In this document: one piece after another, positions 1-6,020 of the stretch
Numbering within the stretch: position 1 is the first letter of the stretch
Layout of the letters: each line of letters opens with the position of its first letter
Assembly (NCBI GenBank): GCA_016874945.1
Contig: VGSO01000037.1
Coordinates: forward strand, 1 to 13,401
Length of the DNA stretch: 13,401 nucleotides
Direction: 5' to 3'
Source: Deltaproteobacteria bacterium
Lineage (GTDB): Bacteria; Desulfobacterota; Desulfobaccia; Desulfobaccales; 0-14-0-80-60-11
Translations under genes and position numbers: made by a program
The notes under the pieces: model-generated
Seen by the model: the letters and a program-made list of their open reading frames with translations, nothing else
The model's database searches: none
Told to the model about the DNA's origin: nothing

Positions 1-403
1 CGACCTCCAATACCACCTGGTAGCCGATGGGCACGGACCCGCGCCAGGGGTAGAGATAAGTCTGTTTGGTCGGCACAAGAAAACCGATATTTTCGGCCAG
101 GACATTAATGAGGTCATCCTTGAAGGACCCGGCCCATCGATCGTACTCGGCTTTTACCAGCTGATTGTCGGTTGTGCGGGTGACCAGGTTAGACTGGTCG
201 AGGTAATCGGCCAGCTTGACGGGGCCGATGCCGACCACCGCGTTTGGAGCCGGGCTTTCACGCTTTGAGATCACCTGGTCTTGCTGCATCGGACTCAAAG
301 CGTAAAAACGCGGTGTTTGACTCCTGCTCAGGCATCCGCCTAAAAAGATGGAAACGATGGCCAGGATGACCGGTAAGCCGCGAGAAAATGGCGTCACTCT
401 CAT
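1..403 (-). CDS. PqiC-type ABC transport auxiliary lipoprotein (partial, C-terminus off window)
   Basis: This is the last visible gene of the Mla-type operon. It starts at ATG 403-401, and the ATGA shared with the stop of the upstream MCE gene (4-bp overlap) indicates translational coupling. The 134 visible residues begin with a short basic/hydrophobic signal peptide ending in a lipobox, LGGC, with Cys24 as the expected lipidation site. 'RFYALSP' follows, then the family-like stretch 'VVGIGPVKLADYLDQSNLVT', a 'RTTDNQLVKAEYDRWA' segment, and 'FKDDLINVLAENIGFLVPT...YPW'. These match the ABC_trans_aux (DUF330/PqiC) family. Members of this family are periplasm-facing lipoproteins, usually in the outer membrane, that work with MCE proteins in lipid traffic between the membranes. 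The frame is open to the window edge; family members are about 190-210 residues, so roughly a third is missing. Identity is fairly secure; the exact partner and lipid are inferred. Confidence 0.88.
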   Translation of the reverse strand, partial: MRVTPFSRGLPVILAIVSIFLGGCLSRSQTPRFYALSPMQQDQVISKRESPAPNAVVGIGPVKLADYLDQSNLVTRTTDNQLVKAEYDRWAGSFKDDLINVLAENIGFLVPTKQTYLYPWRGSVPIGYQVVLEV

Positions 404-1356
404 TGTTCTTTCCCTCCAGGTTTCCCCTTGCCGCGAATCAGGACCTCGGGATGCTGTTCCAAATAATCGGCAAACTGCCGAAATATCCGGCCCATGGCGG
501 AAATCTCCTTCAGCGTGTTCTGTAGTTCAACAATCAGCGGTGCGTCTTCGGAAATGACCCCTCTGGCCGCGGACATGGTTTTATCCAAACTGGTCGTCAG
601 CCCTGCCACCTTGGCGTCGGTGTCACGGGCTAGCTTGCCGATATCTTTGACGGTTTTTTTCAGGTCGTCCGCCAAGGGATCCACCTGGCGCTCCACGCGG
701 GTGACGAGCTTGCTGGCGTCCTGAAGAGTGTCTTTCAGGGCCCTGATGCCGGCGGCCAGGTCCGGGTTGTTGACGAACCGATCAACTCCCGCCAGGGTCG
801 ATTCCAAATTCTTCTTCAGCCCTTCAAGATCCAGCTTCTCCAGGGCGTTGGCCAGCCGTTGGGAGGTGGACTGGCAGGTGGGAATCACGATATAGTCCTT
901 GTCGATGCGTGGGGGAGGATAGCAGAGGGGCGAGTCGGGAAAAAAATCCAGTTCGATCACTAACTGCCCGGTAATAAGACTCTGCATCGCCAATACGGCC
1001 CGAAGCCCCTTTTCGATGAGCTTGGTCACAGGTTTCGTTGCCCCCAGCTTTTTTCGGTCCTCTTCATCCACGTTGAATTTCTCCGGCTCGACTTCGATGA
1101 TGATGGGGATGTATGTCTTCATCTTCTCGAGGTCGGTTTGGATAACGATGCTTACCACCGACCCCACCTGAACGCCCTGAAACAGCACCGGTGCGCCCAC
1201 ACTCAACCCCTTGACGGATTCATCGAAGTACAAAATGTATTTATTGGTTTTCTTGAAGAATTTGCCCGAACCGAATACCACCAGGCTGGCGGCCATAATG
1301 ATCACCGCGATGACCACAAAAACGCCGATCATCATTCTGTTTGCTTGCTTAGCCAT
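400..1356 (-). CDS. mlaD: MlaD/PqiB-like MCE-domain substrate-binding protein
   Basis: This is an inner-membrane-anchored MCE (mammalian cell entry) protein of 318 residues, the periplasmic lipid-binding part of an Mla-type ABC transporter. One transmembrane helix (about residues 9-29) is followed by a single MCE domain (about 38-115) with the typical 'YFDESVKGLSVGAPVLFQGV' and 'VGSVVSI' strands. A PqiB-like segment 'LIEKGLRAVLAMQSLITGQLVIELDF' comes next. Residues ~170-300 form a long heptad-rich helical region predicted to be coiled coil, ending in 'FADYLEQHPEVLIRGKGK'. This is much longer than E. coli MlaD (~180 residues) and closer to single-MCE PqiB-like proteins, which may form a helical tube towards the outer membrane. 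The ATG at 1356-1354 lies 18 bp after the ATPase stop, with AGGATGG just upstream. The stop overlaps the lipoprotein start. The family is clear; the symbol mlaD is by analogy. Confidence 0.9.
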   Translation of the reverse strand: MAKQANRMMIGVFVVIAVIIMAASLVVFGSGKFFKKTNKYILYFDESVKGLSVGAPVLFQGVQVGSVVSIVIQTDLEKMKTYIPIIIEVEPEKFNVDEEDRKKLGATKPVTKLIEKGLRAVLAMQSLITGQLVIELDFFPDSPLCYPPPRIDKDYIVIPTCQSTSQRLANALEKLDLEGLKKNLESTLAGVDRFVNNPDLAAGIRALKDTLQDASKLVTRVERQVDPLADDLKKTVKDIGKLARDTDAKVAGLTTSLDKTMSAARGVISEDAPLIVELQNTLKEISAMGRIFRQFADYLEQHPEVLIRGKGKPGGKEQ

Positions 1357-1374
1357 CTGTGTCCATCCTATCGG

Positions 1375-2133
1375 TTAAGATTTCTCGCCGCGGGTTAAAA
1401 ACAGGCGCAAATTGGGGTCCCGGGTTTCGGCCAAAAGCTGGTTCGGGTTGCCCGTGGCCGTCATGGTTCGTTGGGATACATCCAGAAATACGGAATTGCT
1501 GCCGATGGCAAATATGCTGGCCAACTCATGGGTCACCACCACCATGGTGGTGCCCAGGCTCTCACGGAGTTCCAGGATAAGGTCATCCAAACGGCGGGCG
1601 CTCACCGGATCCAACCCGGCGGAAGGCTCATCGAAGAACAGGATCTCCGGATCCAGGGCCATGGCCCGGGCTATGCCGGCCCGTTTCTGCATCCCGCCGC
1701 TGATCTCCGAGGGATAGAATTCTTCGAATCCGGCCATCCCCACCAACGCCAGTTTCAGTTTGACCACCTCACGAATGCGGGCCGGGCTCAAATCCGTATA
1801 GGTCTCCAGGGGCAGGGCGATATTCTCGGCCAGGGTCATGGAGCTCCAGAGCGCCCCGCTCTGGTACATCACCCCGGCGCGGCGAATGATTTGGGCGCGG
1901 GTCGGTGGATCGGCCCCCCAGAAATCCACCTCTCCATAAAAGACTTTACCCTTGGCCGGCGCCTTCAAGCCGATTAAAATGGTCATCATGGTGCTCTTGC
2001 CGCACCCACTGCCGCCCATGACGATGAAGATATCCCCCCGGTTGATGGTAAAGGTCAGGTCCCGCATGAGGACAAAGTCGCCATAGGCCATGGTGAGATC
2101 GCGCACTGTGATGTGGGCTTCTTTTTCCGTCAT
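1375..2133 (-). CDS. mlaF: MlaF-like ABC transporter ATP-binding protein
   Basis: This is the cytoplasmic ATPase of the lipid transporter, 252 residues from ATG 2133-2131. The ABC motifs are complete and in order: Walker A GGSGCGKST (about 40-48), Q-loop in 'YQSGALWSS' (about 90-98), signature ISGGMQKR (about 144-151), Walker B ILFFDEP (about 164-170) followed by 'SAGLDP', and the H-loop histidine in 'VVVTHEL' (about 202). 'ISGGMQKRAGIARAMALDPE' is typical of the MlaF/Ttg2A branch. The frame stays open upstream to a TTG at 2187, which would add 18 residues rich in Ala/Pro. ATG 2133 is preferred because homology begins just after it and AGGA lies about 10 bp upstream, but the start is not certain. 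The gene follows the permease by 54 bp and precedes the MCE gene by 18 bp. It would power lipid exchange by the MlaE dimer. Confidence 0.93.
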   Translation of the reverse strand: MTEKEAHITVRDLTMAYGDFVLMRDLTFTINRGDIFIVMGGSGCGKSTMMTILIGLKAPAKGKVFYGEVDFWGADPPTRAQIIRRAGVMYQSGALWSSMTLAENIALPLETYTDLSPARIREVVKLKLALVGMAGFEEFYPSEISGGMQKRAGIARAMALDPEILFFDEPSAGLDPVSARRLDDLILELRESLGTTMVVVTHELASIFAIGSNSVFLDVSQRTMTATGNPNQLLAETRDPNLRLFLTRGEKS

Positions 2134-2188
2134 TTTTACATTATCCTGACAAAGCGGCGCTGGTGGCGCTGCCGCTAAGTCTAACAAC

Positions 2189-3322
2189 TCATATTCCCAG
2201 AAAGTTGCACAAAACGGTGATCACCGCAGTGGAGACGATGATCCCGACAATGGCGGTGACCACCGCGGACGTGGCCGCGTCACCCACCGCCGAAGCGCTG
2301 CGGCCGCACTGCATGCCCCGCAGGCAGCCGGCCAGGGCCACGATCACGCCGAATACCGTGCCGGAAAAGAGGCCGATGCCCAGATTCCAGAGATTGACGG
2401 CCGCCGCCGTCTGGTTATAATATTGTATAAAGCCGATATCAAGCATCCAGACTCCCACCACCATACCCCCCAGTATGCCCATGAAATTGGCGTAAAGGCA
2501 CAGCAGGGGCATCATCAGACCGAGGGCCAGCATGCGCGGCAGCACCAGAAACTCCATGGGCGAAATGCCTAAAGTTTTCAGGGCGTCGATCTCCTGGTTC
2601 ACCTGCATGGTCCCCAGCTGGGCGGCAAAGGCCCCCCCGGTGCGGCCGGCCATGACGATGCCGGTCATAATCGCCGCCATCAGGCGCACCATGGCAATGC
2701 CCACCAAATCGGCCACATAAATTTGGGCCCCGAAGAGTTTCAGCTGGATGGCGCCGATAAACGCCAGGATCAACCCCACCAGAAAGCAGATGAGGGAAAC
2801 GATGGGCAACGCCTGGGCGCTACAGGCCTGTATGATCAAGCCCAGATCGGAGCGGCGGTACTGGGCCTTGCCGCGCAGCAGCCTCTGAACGGCAATGACC
2901 GTATCGCCGAGGAATTCCAGCATTTCACCGGCAGATCGGAAGAAATCGACGGTTTGGTTGCCCAAATGGGTGAGAAACGACACCCCCTCCGCCGCCTGGC
3001 GGGCATCTGTCTTTTCCGGCACCGCCGAGGCCAATTCCAACAGTCTCTGCGCCCCTGGGGGCAGCCCGTCGCGGTTCAGGCGAATTTTTTGCCGGGAGCA
3101 GAAAGTGCCCAAGTTTACCAGGAAGGTCAACAGCCCGGTGTCCCAATGGACCAGCTCCCGGGTGTCGAAGACCAGGTTGCGAACCCCCGGCCTGGCTTCC
3201 AGCGTTTGCTGAACCTTATCGGCCCCAGGCAGTTCACCGCCCAGCTTCCAGTGCCCGGAAAGAATCACCTTCAGCGTGTCTTCCGATGGTTGCTCCATGA
3301 CCATTTCACCACGGGCCGTCAT
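2189..3322 (-). CDS. mlaE: MlaE-family lipid ABC transporter permease with N-terminal STAS domain
   Basis: This is the first visible gene of the operon, 377 residues. Residues ~15-98 form a STAS-like domain ('LKVILSGHWKLGGELP', 'VRNLVFDTRELVHWDTGLLTFL'), equivalent to the separate MlaB protein of E. coli but fused to the permease here. Residues ~115-377 are the MlaE permease. They include an amphipathic helix 'VDFFRSAGEMLEFLG', membrane segments around 171-194, 257-292 and 308-332, and a C-terminal one at 353-376. They also carry the conserved coupling stretch 'MAGRTGGAFAAQLGTMQVNQ' followed by EIDAL, and 'GMQCGRSASAVGDAATSAVV' near the end. The protein sits in the inner membrane and moves phospholipid or a related lipid between the bilayer and the MCE protein. 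ATG 3322-3320 has GGAG about 10 bp upstream; in-frame ATGs at codons 7 and 9 are alternatives. The 130 bp upstream show no convincing promoter. Confidence 0.93.
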   Translation of the reverse strand: MTARGEMVMEQPSEDTLKVILSGHWKLGGELPGADKVQQTLEARPGVRNLVFDTRELVHWDTGLLTFLVNLGTFCSRQKIRLNRDGLPPGAQRLLELASAVPEKTDARQAAEGVSFLTHLGNQTVDFFRSAGEMLEFLGDTVIAVQRLLRGKAQYRRSDLGLIIQACSAQALPIVSLICFLVGLILAFIGAIQLKLFGAQIYVADLVGIAMVRLMAAIMTGIVMAGRTGGAFAAQLGTMQVNQEIDALKTLGISPMEFLVLPRMLALGLMMPLLCLYANFMGILGGMVVGVWMLDIGFIQYYNQTAAAVNLWNLGIGLFSGTVFGVIVALAGCLRGMQCGRSASAVGDAATSAVVTAIVGIIVSTAVITVLCNFLGI

Positions 3323-3456
3323 GCGCGCTTTTCTCCATGTAGCTCTTTAACTAATAATTGTGGGGCCTTATTCTTCCTTATGCCCAATTCCGAATCCTTA
3401 CTTCGGGAATAGATTTGAGGTGAACGTCCCGTTACCGTGCCGAGTCCGTCTTGGTT

Positions 3457-3696
3457 TCACCGGGGGCCGTTGCTGTAGGCAGCTGGATTTTCCAGATATT
3501 GCCTGATCTCCTGTTCCAGTGCCAGCAGCAAATGAGCGTACTCATCGCGCCAGGTAGGAGCCTCCTCTGAGGTTGACTGCTGCCAGTGTTGCAGCTCAGC
3601 AAGACACTCCCGATAGTCGTTGCAGAGGGACTGGAAGGACAGGCTGTTCTGAAAGAGGCGCCGCAAGGATAGTTCCTCCTCGGGAAATCGCTCCAT
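3457..3696 (-). CDS. small conserved-looking hypothetical protein
   Basis: This protein of about 79 residues starts at ATG 3696-3694; a TTG two codons upstream is an alternative. I do not recognise a named family. It is acidic, apparently all-helical and without a membrane segment or signal peptide: 'FPEEELSLRRLFQNSLSFQS', then a Cys/Tyr-containing 'LCNDYRECLAELQHW', and 'YAHLLLALEQEIRQYLENP' near the end. Its heptad-like pattern suggests a helical hairpin. It lies 134 bp before the Mla permease on the same strand and could be read into it. No Shine-Dalgarno sequence is visible before either start. The frame stays open upstream through the IS junction, where an IS5-type element begins 30 bp before the ATG. 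The native promoter or 5' end may therefore have been displaced. The coding call rests on composition and residue pattern only. Confidence 0.6.
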   Translation of the reverse strand: MERFPEEELSLRRLFQNSLSFQSLCNDYRECLAELQHWQQSTSEEAPTWRDEYAHLLLALEQEIRQYLENPAAYSNGPR

Positions 3697-3729
3697 GATC
3701 AAGGAGAGACCAGCTTTTGTGGATTTTGC

Positions 3730-3750
3730 CTTAGTGCTTATCCGTAAATA
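3730..3750 (+). repeat. IS terminal inverted repeat, left
   Basis: A 21-bp repeat reading CTTAGTGCTTATCCGTAAAT plus A, identical to the reverse complement of 4646-4666. The outermost CTTAG includes the TA target duplication and one flanking base pair that matches by target symmetry. The true IS end is probably GTGCTTATCC at 3734. The stop codon of transposase ORF2 (minus strand, 3738-3740) lies inside it. Confidence 0.9.
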
Positions 3751-4205
3751 ACTCCAATTTTTCGCCAGCAGATTATGGCTGCTGCTAAATGAAGCAAGGC
3801 GATATAGCTGGAAAGGGTCTTTTCATAGCGAACCAAGATCTTGCGAAACCTGTTGAACCATGAATTGCAAACTTCTAGGATCCAGCGGCGGGCACGGTAG
3901 CCGGGAACATTTTGCTTCGCCTCGATTTCCTCGCCGCGGCGCCGGACGTGCGGGATATAATCCCGGTCCACTATGCTTTGGTATGCAGGCTTACCGTCAT
4001 AGCCTTTGTCGGCGCAAAGATGCTGAAGTTGGTCTGCTTTGGGCTCTGGTCGTTTAATGACAATGCTATCCAAGACGATTTCCAGTTGAGTTACATCATG
4101 CCTATTCGCCCCGGTGACGACGATCGAGAGAGGGACGCCACGCTCTTCCACCAGCAAATGGCGTTTGCTTCCTTTTTTTCCCCCGATCCGTCGGGCTCGG
4201 ACCAA
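3738..4205 (-). CDS. IS5-family transposase, ORF2 (DDE catalytic part)
   Basis: This is the C-terminal half of the transposase, 155 residues in the open frame, with RNase H-like DDE_Tnp_1 features. 'KGSKRHLLVEERGVPLSIVV' with 'TGANRHD' forms the core strands. The second catalytic Asp is in 'LCADKGYDGKPAYQ'. The catalytic Glu is in 'RWILEVCNSWFNRFRKILVR', followed by 'YEKTLSSYIALLHLAAAII'. It overlaps ORF1 and lies +1 (equivalently -2) relative to it. The overlap contains GGGGGAAAAAAAGG on the coding strand, a likely site for ribosomal slippage or transcript realignment. The annotated ATG at 4205 is probably not a real start; translation should enter from ORF1. With ORF1 it supplies a complete DDE triad. 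Confidence 0.87.
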   Translation of the reverse strand: MVRARRIGGKKGSKRHLLVEERGVPLSIVVTGANRHDVTQLEIVLDSIVIKRPEPKADQLQHLCADKGYDGKPAYQSIVDRDYIPHVRRRGEEIEAKQNVPGYRARRWILEVCNSWFNRFRKILVRYEKTLSSYIALLHLAAAIICWRKIGVIYG

Positions 4206-4584
4206 CCGCCTCTCGTGCCAAAGGCGCTTTGGTCATGGCGCTATCGATACTCTGCCATGACCAGGATATGCCTTCCATTTCATCATATTCCGCCAATCCG
4301 GCTCGCCAGATGGCCAGAAATACCCCAGATCTTTCCCACTGCCGAAAGTAGGCATGGACGGAACTGGGGCTACCATATATCTCTTTGGGTAGAGCCTTCC
4401 ATTGACAGCCGGTGCGGAGAACATAAACAATACCTTCAAATACTTGGCGATAATCCAACGGCTTTCTGCCGCCGCCTTTTTTCCGGATATAAGATTTGTC
4501 CGGATCCCTGGTCGGTTGCGGTAAGAGTGGCTCCACACGCTTCCAAAAAGCATCAGAAACAGCCCATGACGGCAACCTTGGCAT
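4102..4584 (-). CDS. IS5-family transposase, ORF1 (N-terminal part)
   Basis: This is the N-terminal half of the transposase, 160 residues. ATG 4584-4582 is chosen because AGGAGG lies 5 bp upstream; the GTG two codons earlier would overlap that site. Residues ~5-80 resemble the DUF4096-type DNA-binding region ('WAVSDAFWKRVEPLLPQPTR', 'GGRKPLDYRQVFEGIVYVLR' then 'TGCQWKALPKE', 'SSVHAYFRQWERSGVF'). The first catalytic aspartate of the DDE triad is in 'SIDSAMTKAP'. Beyond the A7 tract (4173-4179) the frame encodes an Arg/Pro-rich tail without family resemblance, so the functional product is expected to be the frame-fused ORF1-ORF2 protein. ORF1 alone might bind the ends and act as a regulator, by analogy with related IS. 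Confidence 0.87.
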   Translation of the reverse strand: MPRLPSWAVSDAFWKRVEPLLPQPTRDPDKSYIRKKGGGRKPLDYRQVFEGIVYVLRTGCQWKALPKEIYGSPSSVHAYFRQWERSGVFLAIWRAGLAEYDEMEGISWSWQSIDSAMTKAPLAREAVGPSPTDRGKKRKQTPFAGGRAWRPSLDRRHRGE

Positions 4585-4645
4585 GCGCACCTCCTTTGAG
4601 CCTTTTTATGGGTATGCATGCCATATTATTTGATAAATGTCAAGA

Positions 4646-4666
4646 TATTTACGGATAAGCACTAAG
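4646..4666 (-). repeat. IS terminal inverted repeat, right
   Basis: Perfect inverted copy of 3730-3750. It is transposase-proximal: ORF1 starts about 60 bp inside it. It abuts the plus-strand promoter-like element at 4671-4698, so the insertion left that promoter intact by only a few bases. Confidence 0.9.
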
Positions 4667-4670
4667 TTTG

Positions 4671-4698
4671 TTGCACTTGAAAGAGAAAATGGTATAAT
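4671..4698 (+). promoter_or_regulatory. sigma70-like promoter
   Basis: A -35 box TTGCAC (4671-4676), a 16-bp spacer and a perfect -10 box TATAAT (4693-4698), preceded by GG. A second copy with the same 16-bp spacing and a similar spacer sequence occurs at 11089-11116 upstream of dxs (26 of 32 bases identical over TTTGTTGCA...TATAAT). No gene starts within 400 bp downstream; the first downstream signal is the terminator at 4726-4769. Confidence 0.6.
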
Positions 4699-4704
4699 CT
4701 GCGG

Positions 4705-4770
4705 TCTGCGGACTGGATTGGGCTGAAAAAAACTGCAGCCGGAGGCGTCCCATCCGGCTGCAGTTTTTTG
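4705..4770 (+). ncRNA. candidate short RNA between promoter and terminator
   Basis: The expected start of the promoter at 4671-4698 is near 4705, and a strong intrinsic terminator ends at about 4769, giving a transcript of roughly 65 nt. It would have a short 5' single-stranded tail (GGACTGGATTGGGCTG) before an 11-bp GC-rich stem and U-run. This is the layout of a small Hfq-type RNA, but it could equally be a truncated leader or promoter debris beside an IS. No ORF longer than a few codons is present. This is inference from signals only. Confidence 0.35.
4726..4769. terminator. strong bidirectional intrinsic terminator
   Basis: A perfect 11-bp stem CTGCAGCCGGA (4733-4743) / TCCGGCTGCAG (4753-4763) with a 9-base loop, flanked by A7 on the left and T6 on the right, so it can stop transcription from either strand. 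On the plus strand it ends the candidate short RNA. On the minus strand it would insulate the 3457-3696 gene and the Mla operon from upstream read-through. Confidence 0.9.
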
Positions 4771-5207
4771 TTGAGTAGTTCACCGGGTTTTGCTAGCCGT
4801 CAGGCTTTACCGTGAAAACTGCACCCCCCCGGTGAGGGGATAATTGTCGAACCTGGCAAGTCATCAGCGCATCCGTCAATAATATCTGGCCACTTTGCTT
4901 TACCAATACCGGGCGTACTGGCCTGGGGTTCTTAGGCTTCCCAGCAAAGAGGTGTCCTGGTTCTGATGGTAAGGATATGTCCAAAATTCAATAAATATAA
5001 ATAAAAATAAAAAATATTTTTTCCGCGAAATTTGTGCTATCGTGCCATCACTGAGAGAATTAGGCGTCAAGAACAAAAGCGTTGGGGGATTTTCCCCGGG
5101 CCAAGAGACCCCCAAAACCAACTTTTGACTGCGGTGGCCAAGGCCGCCGCATCATCCCGCCTAATACGAATGCCATCAGACGCTTGCACCGCCATGAGGA
5201 GGGCGTT
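4770..5207. other. intergenic region with structured leader of the 5208 gene
   Basis: No convincing gene is seen here. Positions 4793-4984 hold a 63-codon minus-strand frame that I do not recognise and do not call. Positions ~4985-5030 are very AT-rich (A-tracts and AATATTTTTT), followed by a possible weak extended -10, TGTGCTATC, at about 5033. The putative leader then has two hairpins: TTGGGGG/CCCCCAA (5082-5088 with 5109-5115), and a near-perfect palindrome GCGGTGGCCA/AGGCCGCCGC (5131-5150). Neither is followed by a T-run, so they look like leader structure and not terminators. No known riboswitch core was recognised. A strong ribosome-binding site GAGGAGGG (5195-5202) precedes ATG 5208. 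Confidence 0.5.
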
Positions 5208-5651
5208 ATGAAAAGCAGCACCCTTCGGAACTCCGGTTTTCTCTTTGGGTTAGTTTCAGTTGCCGCTCTGGTCATTCTCGGTTTAGGCCTGGCTTTCCCG
5301 CCCTGCCACGGCTTCCAGGAAGAAGACGCTCTCACCGACCCGCTCACCGACCTGATGTGGCAGCAGGCGGACGATGGGGTGGAGCGCACCTGGGAGGAAG
5401 CCGTCCGCTACGGCAACGAACTGAATCTGGGGGGGTATGGCGACTGGCGTCTCCCCCGGGCCGGGGAATTGCTGCTGCTGCCGGCGGACCTGCAGCGTCC
5501 AGGCAAGGTCTATTGGTCCGGGAGCACCGTACCGGCAGACCTGGAACAAGCCCAGACCTATGCCGGGTTGGACGCCGGACTCCGACCCCGGAAGAAAAGC
5601 CAAACCGCCCTGGTGCGCTACCGTCCGGGGTGGCCGCTACGGCTCCTTTGA
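5208..5651 (+). CDS. exported DUF1566 (Lcl_C) domain protein; N-terminal piece of a frameshifted larger gene
   Basis: The open frame is 147 residues from ATG 5208, with GAGGAGGG 5 bp upstream. Residues 1-35 form a signal peptide: a basic start, a hydrophobic core 'FLFGLVSVAALVILGLGLAF' and likely cleavage after CHG. Residues ~40-138 are a DUF1566/Lcl_C domain: 'LTDLMWQQADDGVERTWEEA', then 'GGYGDWRLPRAGELLLL' and 'KVYWSGSTV'. This fold is C-type-lectin-like and common in exported proteins of unknown role. Family members usually end in a 'VRxVRGG' motif. Here 'ALVRY' (to 5621) is followed in the next frame by 'VRGGRYGSFDPLEG', so one extra base at about 5622 breaks the frame and yields a spurious tail ending at 5651. 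The true protein most likely continues into the beta-helix encoded from 5623 on. Confidence 0.8.
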   Translation: MKSSTLRNSGFLFGLVSVAALVILGLGLAFPPCHGFQEEDALTDPLTDLMWQQADDGVERTWEEAVRYGNELNLGGYGDWRLPRAGELLLLPADLQRPGKVYWSGSTVPADLEQAQTYAGLDAGLRPRKKSQTALVRYRPGWPLRLL

Positions 5652-5994
5652 CCCCCTGGAGGGGCAGGTCAGGCACGTTCCCCGGGACTACCCCACCATC
5701 CAGGCGGCCATTGACGCGGCTCATGACGGGGACCTGGTGCTGGTAGCCAACGGCGTCTATCAGGGCGCCGGCAACAAGAACCTGTCCTGGGACGGCCGGA
5801 TCAAACACCTCACGGTGAAATCGGCCAACGGACCTCTGTGCGCCGTCATTGACTGCGAAGGCGATGGCCGGGCCTTTGTCTTTGCTGACACCCTGCAGAA
5901 CCACCTGGACGTCATCGATGGCTTCACGATGCAAAACGGCAATTCCCAGGCGGGGGGGGACTCTACTGCCGCCGGGCCTCGCCGCTGGTCCTGA
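5623..5994 (+). pseudogene. middle segment of the frameshifted gene: DUF1566 end and start of right-handed beta-helix
   Basis: This segment is read in the +1 frame relative to its neighbours and has no start of its own. It begins 'VRGGRYGSFDPLEG', completing the DUF1566 domain. It then enters a right-handed parallel beta-helix: 'YPTIQAAIDAAHDGDLVLVA', 'NGVYQGAGNKNLSWDG', 'ITVKS'-like 'LTVKSANGPLCAVIDC', and 'VIDGFTMQNGNSQAGG'. After the G8 tract (5952-5959) this frame becomes a meaningless Ser/Arg-rich tail ending at 5994. The expected continuation 'GGLYCRRASPLVLNNIWQGN' is found in the original frame. One added G (or two removed) in the tract rejoins the frames. These may be genuine mutations, a phase-variable tract or assembly errors. 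Confidence 0.75.
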
Positions 5995-6020
5995 ATAATA
6001 TCTGGCAGGGGAACGCCGCC

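Larger units (their letters stand above)
3732..4664 (-). mobile_element. IS5-family (IS427-like) insertion sequence, apparently complete
   Basis: The element is ~929 bp, 3734-4662, plus a TA duplicated at 3732-3733 and 4663-4664. The ends match perfectly in inverted orientation over 21 bp when the flanks are counted (3730-3750 and 4646-4666). Removing the IS and one TA restores the palindromic site CTTAAG, the kind of TA-containing target used by this group. Inside are two overlapping minus-strand transposase frames. The ORF2 stop codon lies inside the left terminal repeat, as is common in compact IS. Ends, frames and catalytic residues all look intact, so the element may be active or recently active. 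Assignment to the IS427 subgroup rests on size, TA target, two-frame layout and protein style, not on an ISfinder match. Confidence 0.88.

Noticed and set aside
2134..2187. TTG-initiated extension of the ATPase gene
   Set aside because: The 18 extra residues are Ala/Pro-rich and lie outside the ABC domain. ATG 2133 sits directly before the conserved start of the domain. Kept only as an alternative.
3912..4658. 248-codon plus-strand open frame across the IS
   Set aside because: It lies antisense to an intact two-frame DDE transposase and has no ribosome-binding site or family features.
4793..4984. 63-codon minus-strand open frame ('MDISLPSEPGHLFAGKPKNP...')
   Set aside because: It has no recognised domain and no strong ribosome-binding site, and lies beside an unassigned AT-rich stretch. 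It may be a gene remnant but cannot be supported.
5082..5150. Riboswitch (for example cyclic-di-GMP class) before the DUF1566 gene
   Set aside because: The leader has two hairpins, but no conserved core of c-di-GMP, cobalamin, TPP or other common riboswitches was found.
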